From Lysobacterales bacterium (lineage in GTDB: Bacteria > Pseudomonadota > Gammaproteobacteria > Xanthomonadales > Marinicellaceae), in contig JAMOMK010000104.1 in the NCBI GenBank assembly GCA_027067055.1, forward strand, positions 141,759-205,758: a stretch of 64,000 nt of DNA, written 5' to 3'. Below are positions 54,537 through 63,722 of the stretch, piece after piece. Positions within the stretch are counted from its first letter, which is position 1. The number at the start of each line of letters is the position of its first letter. Under the pieces are notes generated by a model, which was not told the DNA's origin, ran no database searches, and worked only from the letters and a program-made list of their open reading frames with translations. The position numbers were made by a program, and so were the translations under genes.

Positions 54537-54597
54537 CCCAAATTCCGACATAGAAAACACGGTTAGAATACAAGCCCTTAGCACGCCTAGCAAATCC
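54537..54597. repeat. Interspersed 61-bp repeat, copy B
   Basis: Non-coding copy of the repeat at 49963-50023 (44/61 identity, no gaps). It sits in the 323-bp gap between the hemolysin-family gene and the sigma factor gene. That gap also holds a GTGGG-ctacatt-CCCAC hairpin (54656-54672) and no ORF I can support. Confidence 0.55.
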
Positions 54598-54777
54598 AAA
54601 AAATAACTAACCGCCAATATCTATAGTTTGGTTTTTAGAGGAAAAAATAGCCAATGTGGGCTACATTCCCACCGTTTTTAGTTATGCATATACCTCTTAT
54701 GAGTTTTCTTTGTTTTTTTTAGATTGATTTTTGTGATACAGTTCTCTAAGTGGGAAACAATTGAATTAAACTCTTTT

Positions 54778-55410
54778 ATGATAAAAACCAAAGCCAATAA
54801 AGATTTAGAATTAGCCAAAGCCATTATTGATGGCAATGAGGTGATTTTCAATCAATTCTTTACAGATTATTACCCTCGGTTATTTCGCTTTATTATGAAT
54901 CGGATTAGTGGAGATAGAGATTTATCGGATGATTTTGCACAACAAACCATGTGTAAAGCCATTGATAATATGTCCAGTTTTAGAGGGGAAGCCGCTTTAT
55001 TTACATGGATGTGTCAGATTAGTCGTTCCCTTATACATGCACATTTTGTAAAAGAAAATCGCCGGGGAAAAGTAGTTGTGCCAATGGCTGATACGCAAGA
55101 GGTTAGAAATGTTTTGGATACGGTTGCTGTGAGTGAAAACCAGCAACCAGAAAACATCAATGAATCTCAAAACTTAGGTCACCTTATTACAGAAGTGATG
55201 GATAATTTACCTAATAATTATGGCAATTTACTCGAAATGAAATACGTTGAACATTTATCAGTGGCTCAGATTGCGGAAAAAACCAATACCAGCATGATTT
55301 CCGTTCAATCGTCTTTAGCACGAGCACGAAAAGCTTTTAAAGCGGTTATGGACTCCATTGAAAGAAACCAAAAAATTCAAACCACCCAATCAGGAACGTG
55401 GAAGATATAA
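54778..55410 (+). CDS. ECF sigma-70 factor
   Basis: A 210-residue sigma factor starting ATG 54778 (MIKTKANKDLE); an in-frame TTG at 54724 exists upstream without a ribosome site. Region 2: FNQFFTDYYPRLFRFIMNRI...SDDFAQQTMCKAIDNMSSFRGEAALFTWMCQISRS. Region 4: VMDNLPNNYGNLLEMKYVEHLSVAQIAEKTNTSMISVQSSLARARKAF. FecR begins two bases after its stop. FecI-type, probably controlling the receptor operon behind it. Confidence 0.93.
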   Translation: MIKTKANKDLELAKAIIDGNEVIFNQFFTDYYPRLFRFIMNRISGDRDLSDDFAQQTMCKAIDNMSSFRGEAALFTWMCQISRSLIHAHFVKENRRGKVVVPMADTQEVRNVLDTVAVSENQQPENINESQNLGHLITEVMDNLPNNYGNLLEMKYVEHLSVAQIAEKTNTSMISVQSSLARARKAFKAVMDSIERNQKIQTTQSGTWKI

Positions 55411-55412
55411 TT

Positions 55413-56384
55413 ATGAATACTAAACTAGATAACCAAAACATAGATGAGTTAATTAGCACATTTGGTAAACGTGTGATGCCTGATGAACAGGTGATGGAAA
55501 AGGCACGCTTGAATGTAAAAACACACTGGCAAGCATCTGCAAAAAAGCAAAAGAGGCAACGCACACGTCTAACACTGATGCGAATGGCAGCCAGTTTTGT
55601 AGCATTGGCAGCAGTTTTGTTTTTCATTAAAGGCAATGTTTTCAACATCCAACCCGTTAATATGGGGAAAGTTTTATTTGCTCAAGGCAGCGTTCAAATT
55701 TCTGATGATAAGTTAAACTGGCACTCTTTAGAGCTAAGTGAGTCAATTCAAACAGATTCATGGATTAAAACTCAAGAAGATAGTTTTATTAATTTTGCCC
55801 TAAGTGATCAGAGTCAGATTCGTTTAAATGCTAATACGACTTTACATTTGGACTCACTGATGCAGATCAATTTACTTAAAGGTGAAATTTATCACGATGC
55901 TGATACACAAAATGCTTTGCAACTGGTCATTAAAACACCTTTTGGTAAGGTTGAACATATTGGTACACGGTATGCTGTTACGGTTAATGATTCTGCATTA
56001 ATAGTTAAAGTTCGCAATGGCTTGGTTAAGCTTGCGTCAGATGCCATCACCACAACTCTAGAAAAAGGTGAATTGTTGGAATTAAATCATCAAGGTCAAT
56101 TTGTTGAAAAATCCATCACAGCTTACGATGATAATTGGTCGTGGACTAAGCAAGCCATGAGTTTAGCTAAAATCAATCATCAGTCTTTAGCTCAGTTTGT
56201 TTCTTGGTATGCGCACGAGAATGGTTTAGAGGTGCAATGGAACAATTTACAAAACAAGGCAAAACACATTGAATTAACAGGTGATTTTGCTCAGCTTAGT
56301 GATGAACAATTGCTAAAAACAGTCTTTTTGTCAACAAAATTTGATTTTGAAATTAATCAAGGTATATTAGCTCTTAACCCATGA
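55413..56384 (+). CDS. FecR-family anti-sigma/signal-transduction protein
   Basis: A 323-residue protein from ATG 55413 behind GGAAG. A membrane helix lies near residues 50-68 (RMAASFVALAAVLFFIKG). The periplasmic FecR domain has WHSLELSESIQTDSWIKTQEDSFINFALSDQSQIRLNANT and FGKVEHIGTRYAVTVNDSALIVKVRNGLVKL. The C-terminal STN-like region (ELTGDFAQLSDEQLLKTVFLSTKFDFEI) can contact the receptor. It passes the receptor signal to the sigma factor. Confidence 0.92.
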   Translation: MNTKLDNQNIDELISTFGKRVMPDEQVMEKARLNVKTHWQASAKKQKRQRTRLTLMRMAASFVALAAVLFFIKGNVFNIQPVNMGKVLFAQGSVQISDDKLNWHSLELSESIQTDSWIKTQEDSFINFALSDQSQIRLNANTTLHLDSLMQINLLKGEIYHDADTQNALQLVIKTPFGKVEHIGTRYAVTVNDSALIVKVRNGLVKLASDAITTTLEKGELLELNHQGQFVEKSITAYDDNWSWTKQAMSLAKINHQSLAQFVSWYAHENGLEVQWNNLQNKAKHIELTGDFAQLSDEQLLKTVFLSTKFDFEINQGILALNP

Positions 56385-56403
56385 TCGATTAATAATAGAA
56401 TTT

Positions 56404-58872
56404 ATGAAATTAAAGCTTTGGCTTTTATGCGCCTTGTTACCAACGAGCTTTTCCTTGTTTGCAAAAACATCAACCCTATTAAAGTGGGTTGATAGTTTTA
56501 GAGATAGCGGTGTCAATATCTTTTATAGCAGCGACTATATTTCTCAGGATACACTTAAAACGAATTTAGATTTAGTTAATCAAGATATTTCATCGCTTAG
56601 TACCGCTCTTAATGACTTAGGATTAAACTTACAGAAGGTCGATGATTTTATCTATGTCATTAAGCCACTGGAAAAAGAAATAAAACCCACAACAGGTCTC
56701 ATTGTGCAAGTTAGGGATGCTAGTAAGCAAAATAAGCTAAACGAAATAAAGGCTCAAGTTCCTGGCATGGAAGTACAAAAATTCAGTGATGGCTATATTA
56801 CCTTTTACGATATAGATGCGCAAACACGTTCGATAGTAATTTCATCTGTAGGTTACTTTCCCAAAAAGGTTAATTTACAATTACAACAAGGTGACTATCA
56901 ATCAATTACTGTTGATTTAAGTAAGAGACCTGTAAGGTTGGATAAAATAGTTGTCACCGCTAGTCGTTATAACTTGGCTAACCCAAACGCAAGTCAAACC
57001 AGTATATTACGTGAAGATATTGAGCACTCCGTATCATTAAATAATGATCCGCTACGTTCTGTTGCTGATTTGGCTGGCAATTCAAGTACCGGCTTAAGTG
57101 GTCGATACCGTACCCGTGGAGGAAGTGAAAATGAATCGCTTATTTTGTTTGATGACTATATATTAAGAAACCCCTATCATTTCAATCATTTTTTCTCTCT
57201 TTATTCAACAATCAACCAAAGTGTTGTTGATGGTCTTGATTTCTATAGTGGCATTTTTCCTGTTCAGTATGGTGGAAGATTAAGTTCCGTTTTATCAGCT
57301 CAAAGTGGTGACAATGTATCTAAGCCAACCCATGAGGTTGGTGCGGATTTTGTCAGTGCTTATTACACTTACCGGCAGCATAACAAGGATTATTCTCGTC
57401 AGAGTTTAGTCTCATTACGAACAAGTTTAAACTTGATAGAAGAGAAAATTGTTGAAGAGGGTTATATAGATCCTCACGTTCGTGACCTATACATTAAGCT
57501 TTCTCAAGATTTAAACAGTAATTGGCAATCCTCTCAGCACCTATTGCTTGCGAATGATGATATTACGTTTGACGTCCGTGATGAAGCTCGTCCTGATGAT
57601 ATTGAACAGGCCGATTCCAAACACCGAGATTTAAATATGTGGGCACAATGGAATTATCAAAGTGATAAAGTAAACCGTAACATTCAACTCTATTATAATA
57701 GTTCATCAAAAACACGTTTTGGTCTTTTGCGAAATATTCACTCTGATGCTAACCTTTATGAAACGACAAAGGGCTCGTTTTATGGAGTTAAATTTAATCA
57801 AACTTCAAATATTGGGGATAGCTTAAGTTTGCGCTATGGTTTTGATGCTTTTTCTGAACAAACACAAATTAGTTCAGCCCGAAACATTAGTCACTTTGGA
57901 CCATTAGTTGAGCAATTAGGGCTTGAAAAAGACATTGCTAGAAACTTTGACTTAGATAATAGGGGCTCTGCAATTAATACGTTTTTCAATGTACGATATA
58001 AATTTTTAGAGAAGTTCATTGTCGATATAGGTTATCATTTTGAACGCAAGGCCTGGATTGAACATGATGTAAAAAGTCCTCGATTAAATGCCAGTTATTT
58101 TTATGATGAAAGCACTGTTTTTAGGCTCGGCATCGGTAGACACCAACAATCTCAGTATATTGATGAAATTTATTTGGAAGATGAAGAGCCTGAGTACAAT
58201 GATTTAACCTCGGCAGATATGGCAGTATTCGAATTTAACAAAACCTTTGATAACGACTTAAATTTACGTATTGAGATATACAAGAAAGAATATTCTCAAA
58301 CTCAACCATATTTTGAAAATATATTTAATGAATTACAAATCGTTCCTGATTTGTATTTTGATCGTGTCGAAATACAACCCGATGATAGTTATGCAACAGG
58401 TGCAGAATTTACTCTCAAGGGGCATTATGGAGATATTAAATGGTTAGCTAATTATACTTTTTCAGATATTGAGGATGAATTTGACGACGTGTATCATTCA
58501 CGCAGTTGGGATCAGCGCCATGCATTGAAATTCAGTGTCCACATGCCACTCAAAACATGGTATTTGAATGTTTCTACAAACTATCACTCTGCATGGCCAC
58601 GAACTGACATCTTATTAACAGACTCAGGCTATGAACTAGGCTCTCGTAATGAAGAAAGCTATAAACCTCATTTTGATTTAGATGTTAAAGTTTCTAAGGA
58701 CTTCAAAATTTATAGTGGCTTGGCACGATTGAGTCTTCAGATCAATAATTTGACCAATAACTTTAATACGTGTTGCATTAATTATTCATTGGGAAATGGT
58801 GAACTAAAACAAGACAGACATCAATGGTTGCCACTGACACCAAATGCGAGTTTTATTTACCAGTGGGATTAA
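56404..58872 (+). CDS. TonB-dependent receptor with N-terminal signalling domain
   Basis: An 822-residue outer-membrane receptor. Signal peptide MKLKLWLLCALLPTSFSLFA; then an STN signalling domain (~20-95) that links to FecR; then a CarboxypepD-like segment; plug domain (IVVTASRYNLANPNASQTSILREDIE...GGSENESLILFDDYIL); and a 22-stranded barrel to the C-terminus. STN plus FecIR shows it both imports and signals. Ligand unknown; Fe(III)-chelates or other siderophores are the usual kind. The barrel ends TPNASFIYQWD. Confidence 0.92.
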   Translation: MKLKLWLLCALLPTSFSLFAKTSTLLKWVDSFRDSGVNIFYSSDYISQDTLKTNLDLVNQDISSLSTALNDLGLNLQKVDDFIYVIKPLEKEIKPTTGLIVQVRDASKQNKLNEIKAQVPGMEVQKFSDGYITFYDIDAQTRSIVISSVGYFPKKVNLQLQQGDYQSITVDLSKRPVRLDKIVVTASRYNLANPNASQTSILREDIEHSVSLNNDPLRSVADLAGNSSTGLSGRYRTRGGSENESLILFDDYILRNPYHFNHFFSLYSTINQSVVDGLDFYSGIFPVQYGGRLSSVLSAQSGDNVSKPTHEVGADFVSAYYTYRQHNKDYSRQSLVSLRTSLNLIEEKIVEEGYIDPHVRDLYIKLSQDLNSNWQSSQHLLLANDDITFDVRDEARPDDIEQADSKHRDLNMWAQWNYQSDKVNRNIQLYYNSSSKTRFGLLRNIHSDANLYETTKGSFYGVKFNQTSNIGDSLSLRYGFDAFSEQTQISSARNISHFGPLVEQLGLEKDIARNFDLDNRGSAINTFFNVRYKFLEKFIVDIGYHFERKAWIEHDVKSPRLNASYFYDESTVFRLGIGRHQQSQYIDEIYLEDEEPEYNDLTSADMAVFEFNKTFDNDLNLRIEIYKKEYSQTQPYFENIFNELQIVPDLYFDRVEIQPDDSYATGAEFTLKGHYGDIKWLANYTFSDIEDEFDDVYHSRSWDQRHALKFSVHMPLKTWYLNVSTNYHSAWPRTDILLTDSGYELGSRNEESYKPHFDLDVKVSKDFKIYSGLARLSLQINNLTNNFNTCCINYSLGNGELKQDRHQWLPLTPNASFIYQWD

Positions 58873-58989
58873 CTCATATTTGGCATTGCATTTTGCAAAC
58901 TGCTTGATTAAAATCTTAATAAAATATTTTTTCGATTGATTTTCATTTCTAGGCTTTCTAATTTATTAGAATACACCAAGAGTTTTGTT

Positions 58990-61900
58990 ATGAAAAAAAT
59001 AGTTTTAACCCTTTGTTTTTTAATCGCAAGTATTATCCCTGCCCTAAGCTTTGCACAAACAAACAATGTACCTATTCAAGATGCACACAGTGCTTTATGG
59101 TATAACACCAACCAAAGTGGTCACGGCATTAATGTCTATATCTTAGAAAACAACCGCATTCTTGTTATTTGGTATATTTATGACGATGCAGGCAATCCTT
59201 TGTGGCTGCTAGGCTTAGGAACACATGATGGAACAATAGCCACACTTGATGTCACTCAACACCAAGGCTCTGCCTTCCCACCTAATTTTAATTCTGCTGA
59301 TGTAGTTTCAACCAACTGGGGGGCATTTGAACTCAGTTTTGCAAGTTGCAATACAGGTCTCTTTAAATGGTTTCCTGTTGCGAATAATGGTTTCTCAGCA
59401 GGCGAAGTGGCTATTGATCGATTAACAAACACACTGGGGTTGAGTTGTAATAGCACTCCAGTAAAGACCAGCAAAGCGGCATCCTCTACGCTCAACTCAG
59501 GTTATTCTGCTTTATGGTACAACCCAAATGAAAGTGGTCATGGCATCAATGTTTATATGTTGGATAATGACAGAGTCATTGTTATTTGGTATGTTTATGA
59601 TAATGAGGGTAACCCTGTTTGGTTGTTAGGATTAGGTACTCATGATGGCATCAAAGCGCATTTAGATGTTCAAATTGGTAGTGGCACTCGATTTCCTCCT
59701 AACTTTGATACTAATGATGTAGTTCTAGACAACTGGGGTACTTTTGATTTGGAATTCTCCGATTGTAGTGCTGGTACTTTCTCATGGAATCCTGTAGCAG
59801 GAAATGGCTACACAGCAGGTCAAACACCGGTTGTACGATTAACCAATACAAAAGGATTAAGTTGCAGTAATTACTCACCAGTAACCAATGCAGTTGTCCA
59901 ACAACCCTTTGATGGTAATAATAGCTATAAAATATTGGCTGCCAATGATTTAGGTATGCACTGTGCTGACATAGATGATCAAATATTCAGTATATTACCT
60001 CCTTTTAATGTTGTTCATGCCCAAGTGATAAAAATGGGAGATGCACCAACTTTAATGACTCCTGCTCATGATTCATCTATTTCAGTGGTTTATTCGGCGA
60101 CAGCAAATACCAACGACCCTATTCTGGATGATAACAACCCAACCATGCCAGCCTACTTGAATCCTCCTGTTGGGGCGTTGGCAAATACAGATCGTTCCGC
60201 ACTATCAATTAACTCTACTTCGCAAAATGATTTAAACATTGGCTTACTCAAAAGTAATTTTTGGAGCAATAACCCCAGCACCAATAATCCGATGGGATTT
60301 GATAGTTACGATAATATCTTCTTTGGCTTACTTGATCCCAATAGCATTGTATTTGATATTGGATTGCCTGTGCCTGAATCAATGGAGTTGCCAAATTGTT
60401 TAAGTAATCCATCAACTTGTAATTTTGCTCAACAATCTATGCCAGGTATTTCAAATAAATTTATCAACAATAGACCCAAACTTTTTAAGCGATTTGATAA
60501 TGATGTCAACTTTTTTAGCAGTGTATTAAACTCTCCACTTGGTAGTATTGTACAACAAGCAAATTGGTGGTCCGCTGATGGTATCCCCATATTGCCTGTT
60601 GATGATGCTGGTCGCAGTAACCCGTATCCATTGATGCGCATCCAAGCTAAGAAAAATGGCAGTATTTTAGCCAGCACAGATATAGTTTTACCTGTTGCAT
60701 CAGAAGCTGATTGCCAAAATTGCCACGCACAGATGATAGATTGTGCAGACATGAGTTTATCGGCATTGATTCAATCTGATGCCTGTAATGAGGCAGCTAT
60801 ATCACCGACATTAAAGACTCAAACAGTCTTTGAAGTGGCTGCACTTGAGGATGCGCCGGGACTTAACCCTGACCAGCAATTATTAAATGCTTCCAAAATA
60901 AATATCCTGCGCTTGCATGATGTTAAGCATGGAAACAACTACCCATCAGGATGGGGCAGCTGTGATGCGGACAATAACGCCACGGATTCTAGTCAGTGGA
61001 ATAACAATTGCTTGACCAAAAGAACGCCAATTCAATGTTCTCAGTGTCACTATTCTCCTGCTTTAGATTTAGCCCAACTAGGACCAACTGACAGTGTTGA
61101 AAGTCAGGTCTTTCAAGTATCTGTTGGTTTAAGCATGTCATCCGTTATGCATAAATTCCATGGACAATACCTTGATTTATTCCCAGATATGCCTGCCCCT
61201 AATGATCCTTTAAGAAAGCGCAGTGCGACATCAAACGGTTTTCCCAATGCACAAACAGGGCAATCAGTAGAACAATATGTATTACAGGAGACTTGTTATC
61301 AGTGCCACCCAGGTAAACGTGCACAATGCCTACGTGGAGCAATGGCTAGTGGTGGCGTAGTATGCCAAGATTGTCATGGAGAAATGTCAGATGTTGGGCA
61401 TGATTTTACATCGGGTGGATCACGCGTACCATGGGCAAGTGAGCCTAAATGCCAATCTTGTCACACCGGTGATGCAACCAATAAAAACCACCCAGCAGGA
61501 GCCATTGTTGCAGCTGACGGCATTAGACTGATGCAAGCCTATACAAATGATGCCAATGCACCCATCCAATCACCGGGTTCCCGTTTTGCAGAAAATGAAA
61601 GTTTGTATCGTTTGAGTGGTAATAAAAACAACCAATCATCTAAACAGGGACATGGTGGCATTATGTGTGAAGGTTGTCATGGTAGTACTCACGCCATATG
61701 GCCAAATGAGAATGTCAATGCTAATGATAATGTGGCAGCTATTCAACTGCAAGGACACACAGGCACAATTACAGAATGTCGAACCTGTCATACTGAGTCC
61801 TTACGTTTAAGCCAAAATGGACCACATGGGATGCATGATGTCTCACCTATCAGTAATAATAATGGACAAATAGATCCTGATCTACGCCGAACCTATTGGA

Positions 61901-62130
61901 ACCGTGAGCACGAAGATGTGAGTCGCTCAACCTGTAAAAGCTGTCATGGAGCCGATGGTTTAGGTACAGCTCTTTCCAAAACAGCCGCAGACAGAACCTT
62001 GGCTTGTGATAAAACAGGTCTAAATGGTTGCACACGCGTGACAACCAGTTCAGGTAGAAGTCGTAAAATGATGTTTGTCCCCAAAGGCACAGAAATTAGA
62101 TGTAATATGTGCCACAATAATAAGATATAA
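58990..62130 (+). CDS. Secreted nine-heme cytochrome with duplicated N-terminal domain
   Basis: Starting ATG 58990 the protein has 1046 residues; signal peptide MKKIVLTLCFLIASIIPALS. Residues ~30-155 and ~170-300 are two copies of one domain (SALWYNTNQSGHGINVYILENNRILVIWYIYDDAGNPLWLLGLGTHDG and SALWYNPNESGHGINVYMLDNDRVIVIWYVYDNEGNPVWLLGLGTHDG). Then comes AANDLGMHC and nine CXXCH heme motifs (CQNCH, CSQCH, CYQCH, CQDCH, CQSCH, CEGCH, CRTCH, CKSCH, CNMCH). No membrane anchor or other catalytic domain is seen. Possibly a periplasmic or outer-surface electron-transfer protein; direct link to the TonB receptor is only by position. Confidence 0.85.
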   Translation: MKKIVLTLCFLIASIIPALSFAQTNNVPIQDAHSALWYNTNQSGHGINVYILENNRILVIWYIYDDAGNPLWLLGLGTHDGTIATLDVTQHQGSAFPPNFNSADVVSTNWGAFELSFASCNTGLFKWFPVANNGFSAGEVAIDRLTNTLGLSCNSTPVKTSKAASSTLNSGYSALWYNPNESGHGINVYMLDNDRVIVIWYVYDNEGNPVWLLGLGTHDGIKAHLDVQIGSGTRFPPNFDTNDVVLDNWGTFDLEFSDCSAGTFSWNPVAGNGYTAGQTPVVRLTNTKGLSCSNYSPVTNAVVQQPFDGNNSYKILAANDLGMHCADIDDQIFSILPPFNVVHAQVIKMGDAPTLMTPAHDSSISVVYSATANTNDPILDDNNPTMPAYLNPPVGALANTDRSALSINSTSQNDLNIGLLKSNFWSNNPSTNNPMGFDSYDNIFFGLLDPNSIVFDIGLPVPESMELPNCLSNPSTCNFAQQSMPGISNKFINNRPKLFKRFDNDVNFFSSVLNSPLGSIVQQANWWSADGIPILPVDDAGRSNPYPLMRIQAKKNGSILASTDIVLPVASEADCQNCHAQMIDCADMSLSALIQSDACNEAAISPTLKTQTVFEVAALEDAPGLNPDQQLLNASKINILRLHDVKHGNNYPSGWGSCDADNNATDSSQWNNNCLTKRTPIQCSQCHYSPALDLAQLGPTDSVESQVFQVSVGLSMSSVMHKFHGQYLDLFPDMPAPNDPLRKRSATSNGFPNAQTGQSVEQYVLQETCYQCHPGKRAQCLRGAMASGGVVCQDCHGEMSDVGHDFTSGGSRVPWASEPKCQSCHTGDATNKNHPAGAIVAADGIRLMQAYTNDANAPIQSPGSRFAENESLYRLSGNKNNQSSKQGHGGIMCEGCHGSTHAIWPNENVNANDNVAAIQLQGHTGTITECRTCHTESLRLSQNGPHGMHDVSPISNNNGQIDPDLRRTYWNREHEDVSRSTCKSCHGADGLGTALSKTAADRTLACDKTGLNGCTRVTTSSGRSRKMMFVPKGTEIRCNMCHNNKI

Positions 62131-62134
62131 AATT

Positions 62135-62171
62135 TTGTTAAGGAGTTATTTTGAAAATAACTCCTTAACAA
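62135..62171. terminator. Bidirectional terminator (18-bp arms)
   Basis: TTGTTAAGGAGTTATTTT (62135-62152), a single G, then the exact complement to 62171. It overlaps the last codons of the DUF962 gene and serves both converging genes. Confidence 0.9.
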
Positions 62172-62580
62172 TCCAAGCAGGGCCAATCAGTAAAAACTGT
62201 AAATCTTTGAAAAATGAGGGCTTTTTTCCCTCAATTTTATGTCCGATAAACTGAAAAACCCAAGCAATGATAAATAAGACAAGGGCAATAGTTAATAAAG
62301 GCAGCCCTTGTTTTTCTAAAAAACCATCAAGTAATAAACACAAAATACTAATAACAACCATCTGAATGGCAACTTTTAAATCCTTAGCTAAATAATAAAA
62401 ACTCACCAGAACCGTCATTACAACCGCCAAGTTTTCAACATAAGGTATTTTCACCACCCATAACATAGCCGTAATTGCCCAAAAAATAATCGGCACAGCA
62501 ATATAATGAATTTTCTTATTGGTTTTATTTTGATGACTGCTTGCGTATTCATCTAATAATTGATTCATTGATTGGCTCAT
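62146..62580 (-). CDS. Mpo1/DUF962-family membrane protein
   Basis: A 144-residue protein with four membrane helices. The family signature is in HQNKTNKKIHYIAVP near the N-terminus and WVFQFIGHKIEGKKPSFFKDLQFLLIGPAWI near the C-terminus. Mpo1 of yeast is a dioxygenase that shortens 2-hydroxy fatty acids; conserved His residues (H16, H29, H116 by my count) are present. The bacterial role may be alike but is not proven. Single gene with its own terminator. Confidence 0.85.
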   Translation of the reverse strand: MSQSMNQLLDEYASSHQNKTNKKIHYIAVPIIFWAITAMLWVVKIPYVENLAVVMTVLVSFYYLAKDLKVAIQMVVISILCLLLDGFLEKQGLPLLTIALVLFIIAWVFQFIGHKIEGKKPSFFKDLQFLLIGPAWIVKELFSK

Positions 62581-62691
62581 AATAACACTCTCTTATTGTA
62601 AACTGATACCATAGCCTTTTAGAGATTAGTTGGCAAGCACAATGATTTATTCTCATCTCCATGTTCATTGAGCTTGTGAAGAAACGCGATC

Positions 62692-62815
62692 ATGTAGAGT
62701 GCGGACCTATGTGTCCGTCCGTTTATCAACTTGGTTGTAAATTTAATGAAAATAATTTTACTAATCAACCTCTTTTGCCCTAACAAAAGGAGCACACACA
62801 GGTGCTCCACTACAT
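62692..62815. repeat. REPIN-like element with imperfect terminal inverted repeats
   Basis: About 124 bp starting ATGTAGAGTGCGGACCT and ending AGGTGCTCCACTACAT; the ends are imperfect inverted repeats. The left half folds CGGAC-ctatgt-GTCCG, the right half GGAGCAC-acaca-GTGCTCC, and GGTTG/CAACC pairs across the middle. It sits in the 404-bp gap before the 172-aa gene; no transposase is present. The rest of the gap has no supported gene except a possible 29-codon ORF at 62899-62988. Confidence 0.55.
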
Positions 62816-62984
62816 TGCAAAAGTGTTATTTTCATTCTCAAAGTGCAGATGGTGAAATTTTCTATTAATTAAAAAATGACTGTGATAGGATTAAAACCAT
62901 GAAAAACAACAAATATTTAAACAAATTATCAATGATATCTGGCACTAATGCACATATAATAAGTTGTTATGTGTCCGATAAAAT

Positions 62985-63503
62985 ATGACTAACTACCAGT
63001 CAATAATTACACAAGAAGCAGAGGTAATGTCTCAGCTCCACAAGCGAATTCATGAAACTTTCAAAAATAGAGGTAAAGATTTAAAAACCTGGGAAAAAGC
63101 ATGCGAAGAGTTTCATCAATATGTATCAAAAATTGATCCTTTTCTAGATAGAGTATATGAAGAACAGGTCTACATAGATAAAGAGTTGCAAGAATTTATA
63201 ATTTCATTTTTAGAGATAAATCCAATGTTCTTTCGATCAGGATATATAAAAGAAGAAATATTAAGAAAAATTGGTAAATCACCTATATCGCTCAAGCATA
63301 AAGAGCGTTTAAGACAAGTTCTAATAGATGCTGTTGAAAATAGAGGAACAAGAGAGTTCAAACGGTATTGTAGGTTAGCCATTTATATCGCAAATCCAGA
63401 ATTTTGTTCATATTTAATTAATACCTCAGCATATGGCAAAGGGGCACGTAAAAGCAGAGCAAAGTTAATGTTAAATTATGTACATAAATTTAAAAACACA
63501 TAA
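62985..63503 (+). CDS. Hypothetical basic protein
   Basis: A 172-residue, helical, Lys/Arg-rich cytoplasmic protein without signal peptide. It contains IRKIG-like (EEILRKIGKSPISLKHKERLRQVLIDAVENRGTREFKRYCRLA) segments but no family that I recognise. TATAAT lies at 62955-62960. A 29-codon ORF just upstream ends in an ATGA overlap with its start. The coding frame is AT-rich; probably an accessory gene. Confidence 0.55.
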   Translation: MTNYQSIITQEAEVMSQLHKRIHETFKNRGKDLKTWEKACEEFHQYVSKIDPFLDRVYEEQVYIDKELQEFIISFLEINPMFFRSGYIKEEILRKIGKSPISLKHKERLRQVLIDAVENRGTREFKRYCRLAIYIANPEFCSYLINTSAYGKGARKSRAKLMLNYVHKFKNT

Positions 63504-63628
63504 CCAATCGCTCAAAGCTATCAATATTAGCGGTAAATTTGCTTTATCCGAAATATTCTACTAAGCTTGTTATAATCAGCAATACTAATATAAATATCAT
63601 TATAATAATTCAAATGACCTCCGACCTA

Positions 63629-63679
63629 AAAAAGCGGTACAGTAAATTTCTTCGTAGCGAGTTCATCGTACCGCTTTTT
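63629..63679. terminator. 12-bp stem hairpin with T-run beyond unknown gene
   Basis: AAAAAGCGGTAC (63629-63640) pairs with GTACCGCTTTTT (63668-63679) around a 27-base loop. The A/T-runs make it work on either strand, for the 172-aa gene or for purC. An extended -10 (TG-T-TATAAT, 63568-63576) lies 50 bp before. Confidence 0.5.
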
Positions 63680-63722
63680 AAGCGGGTTATTTGGGCATTC
63701 TCCAAATTAATTCACAACATGG

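Noticed and set aside
54656..54672. GTGGG-ctacatt-CCCAC hairpin before the sigma gene
   Set aside because: Only five base pairs; followed by CGTTTTTAG but upstream of a gene start, so the terminator reading is doubtful.
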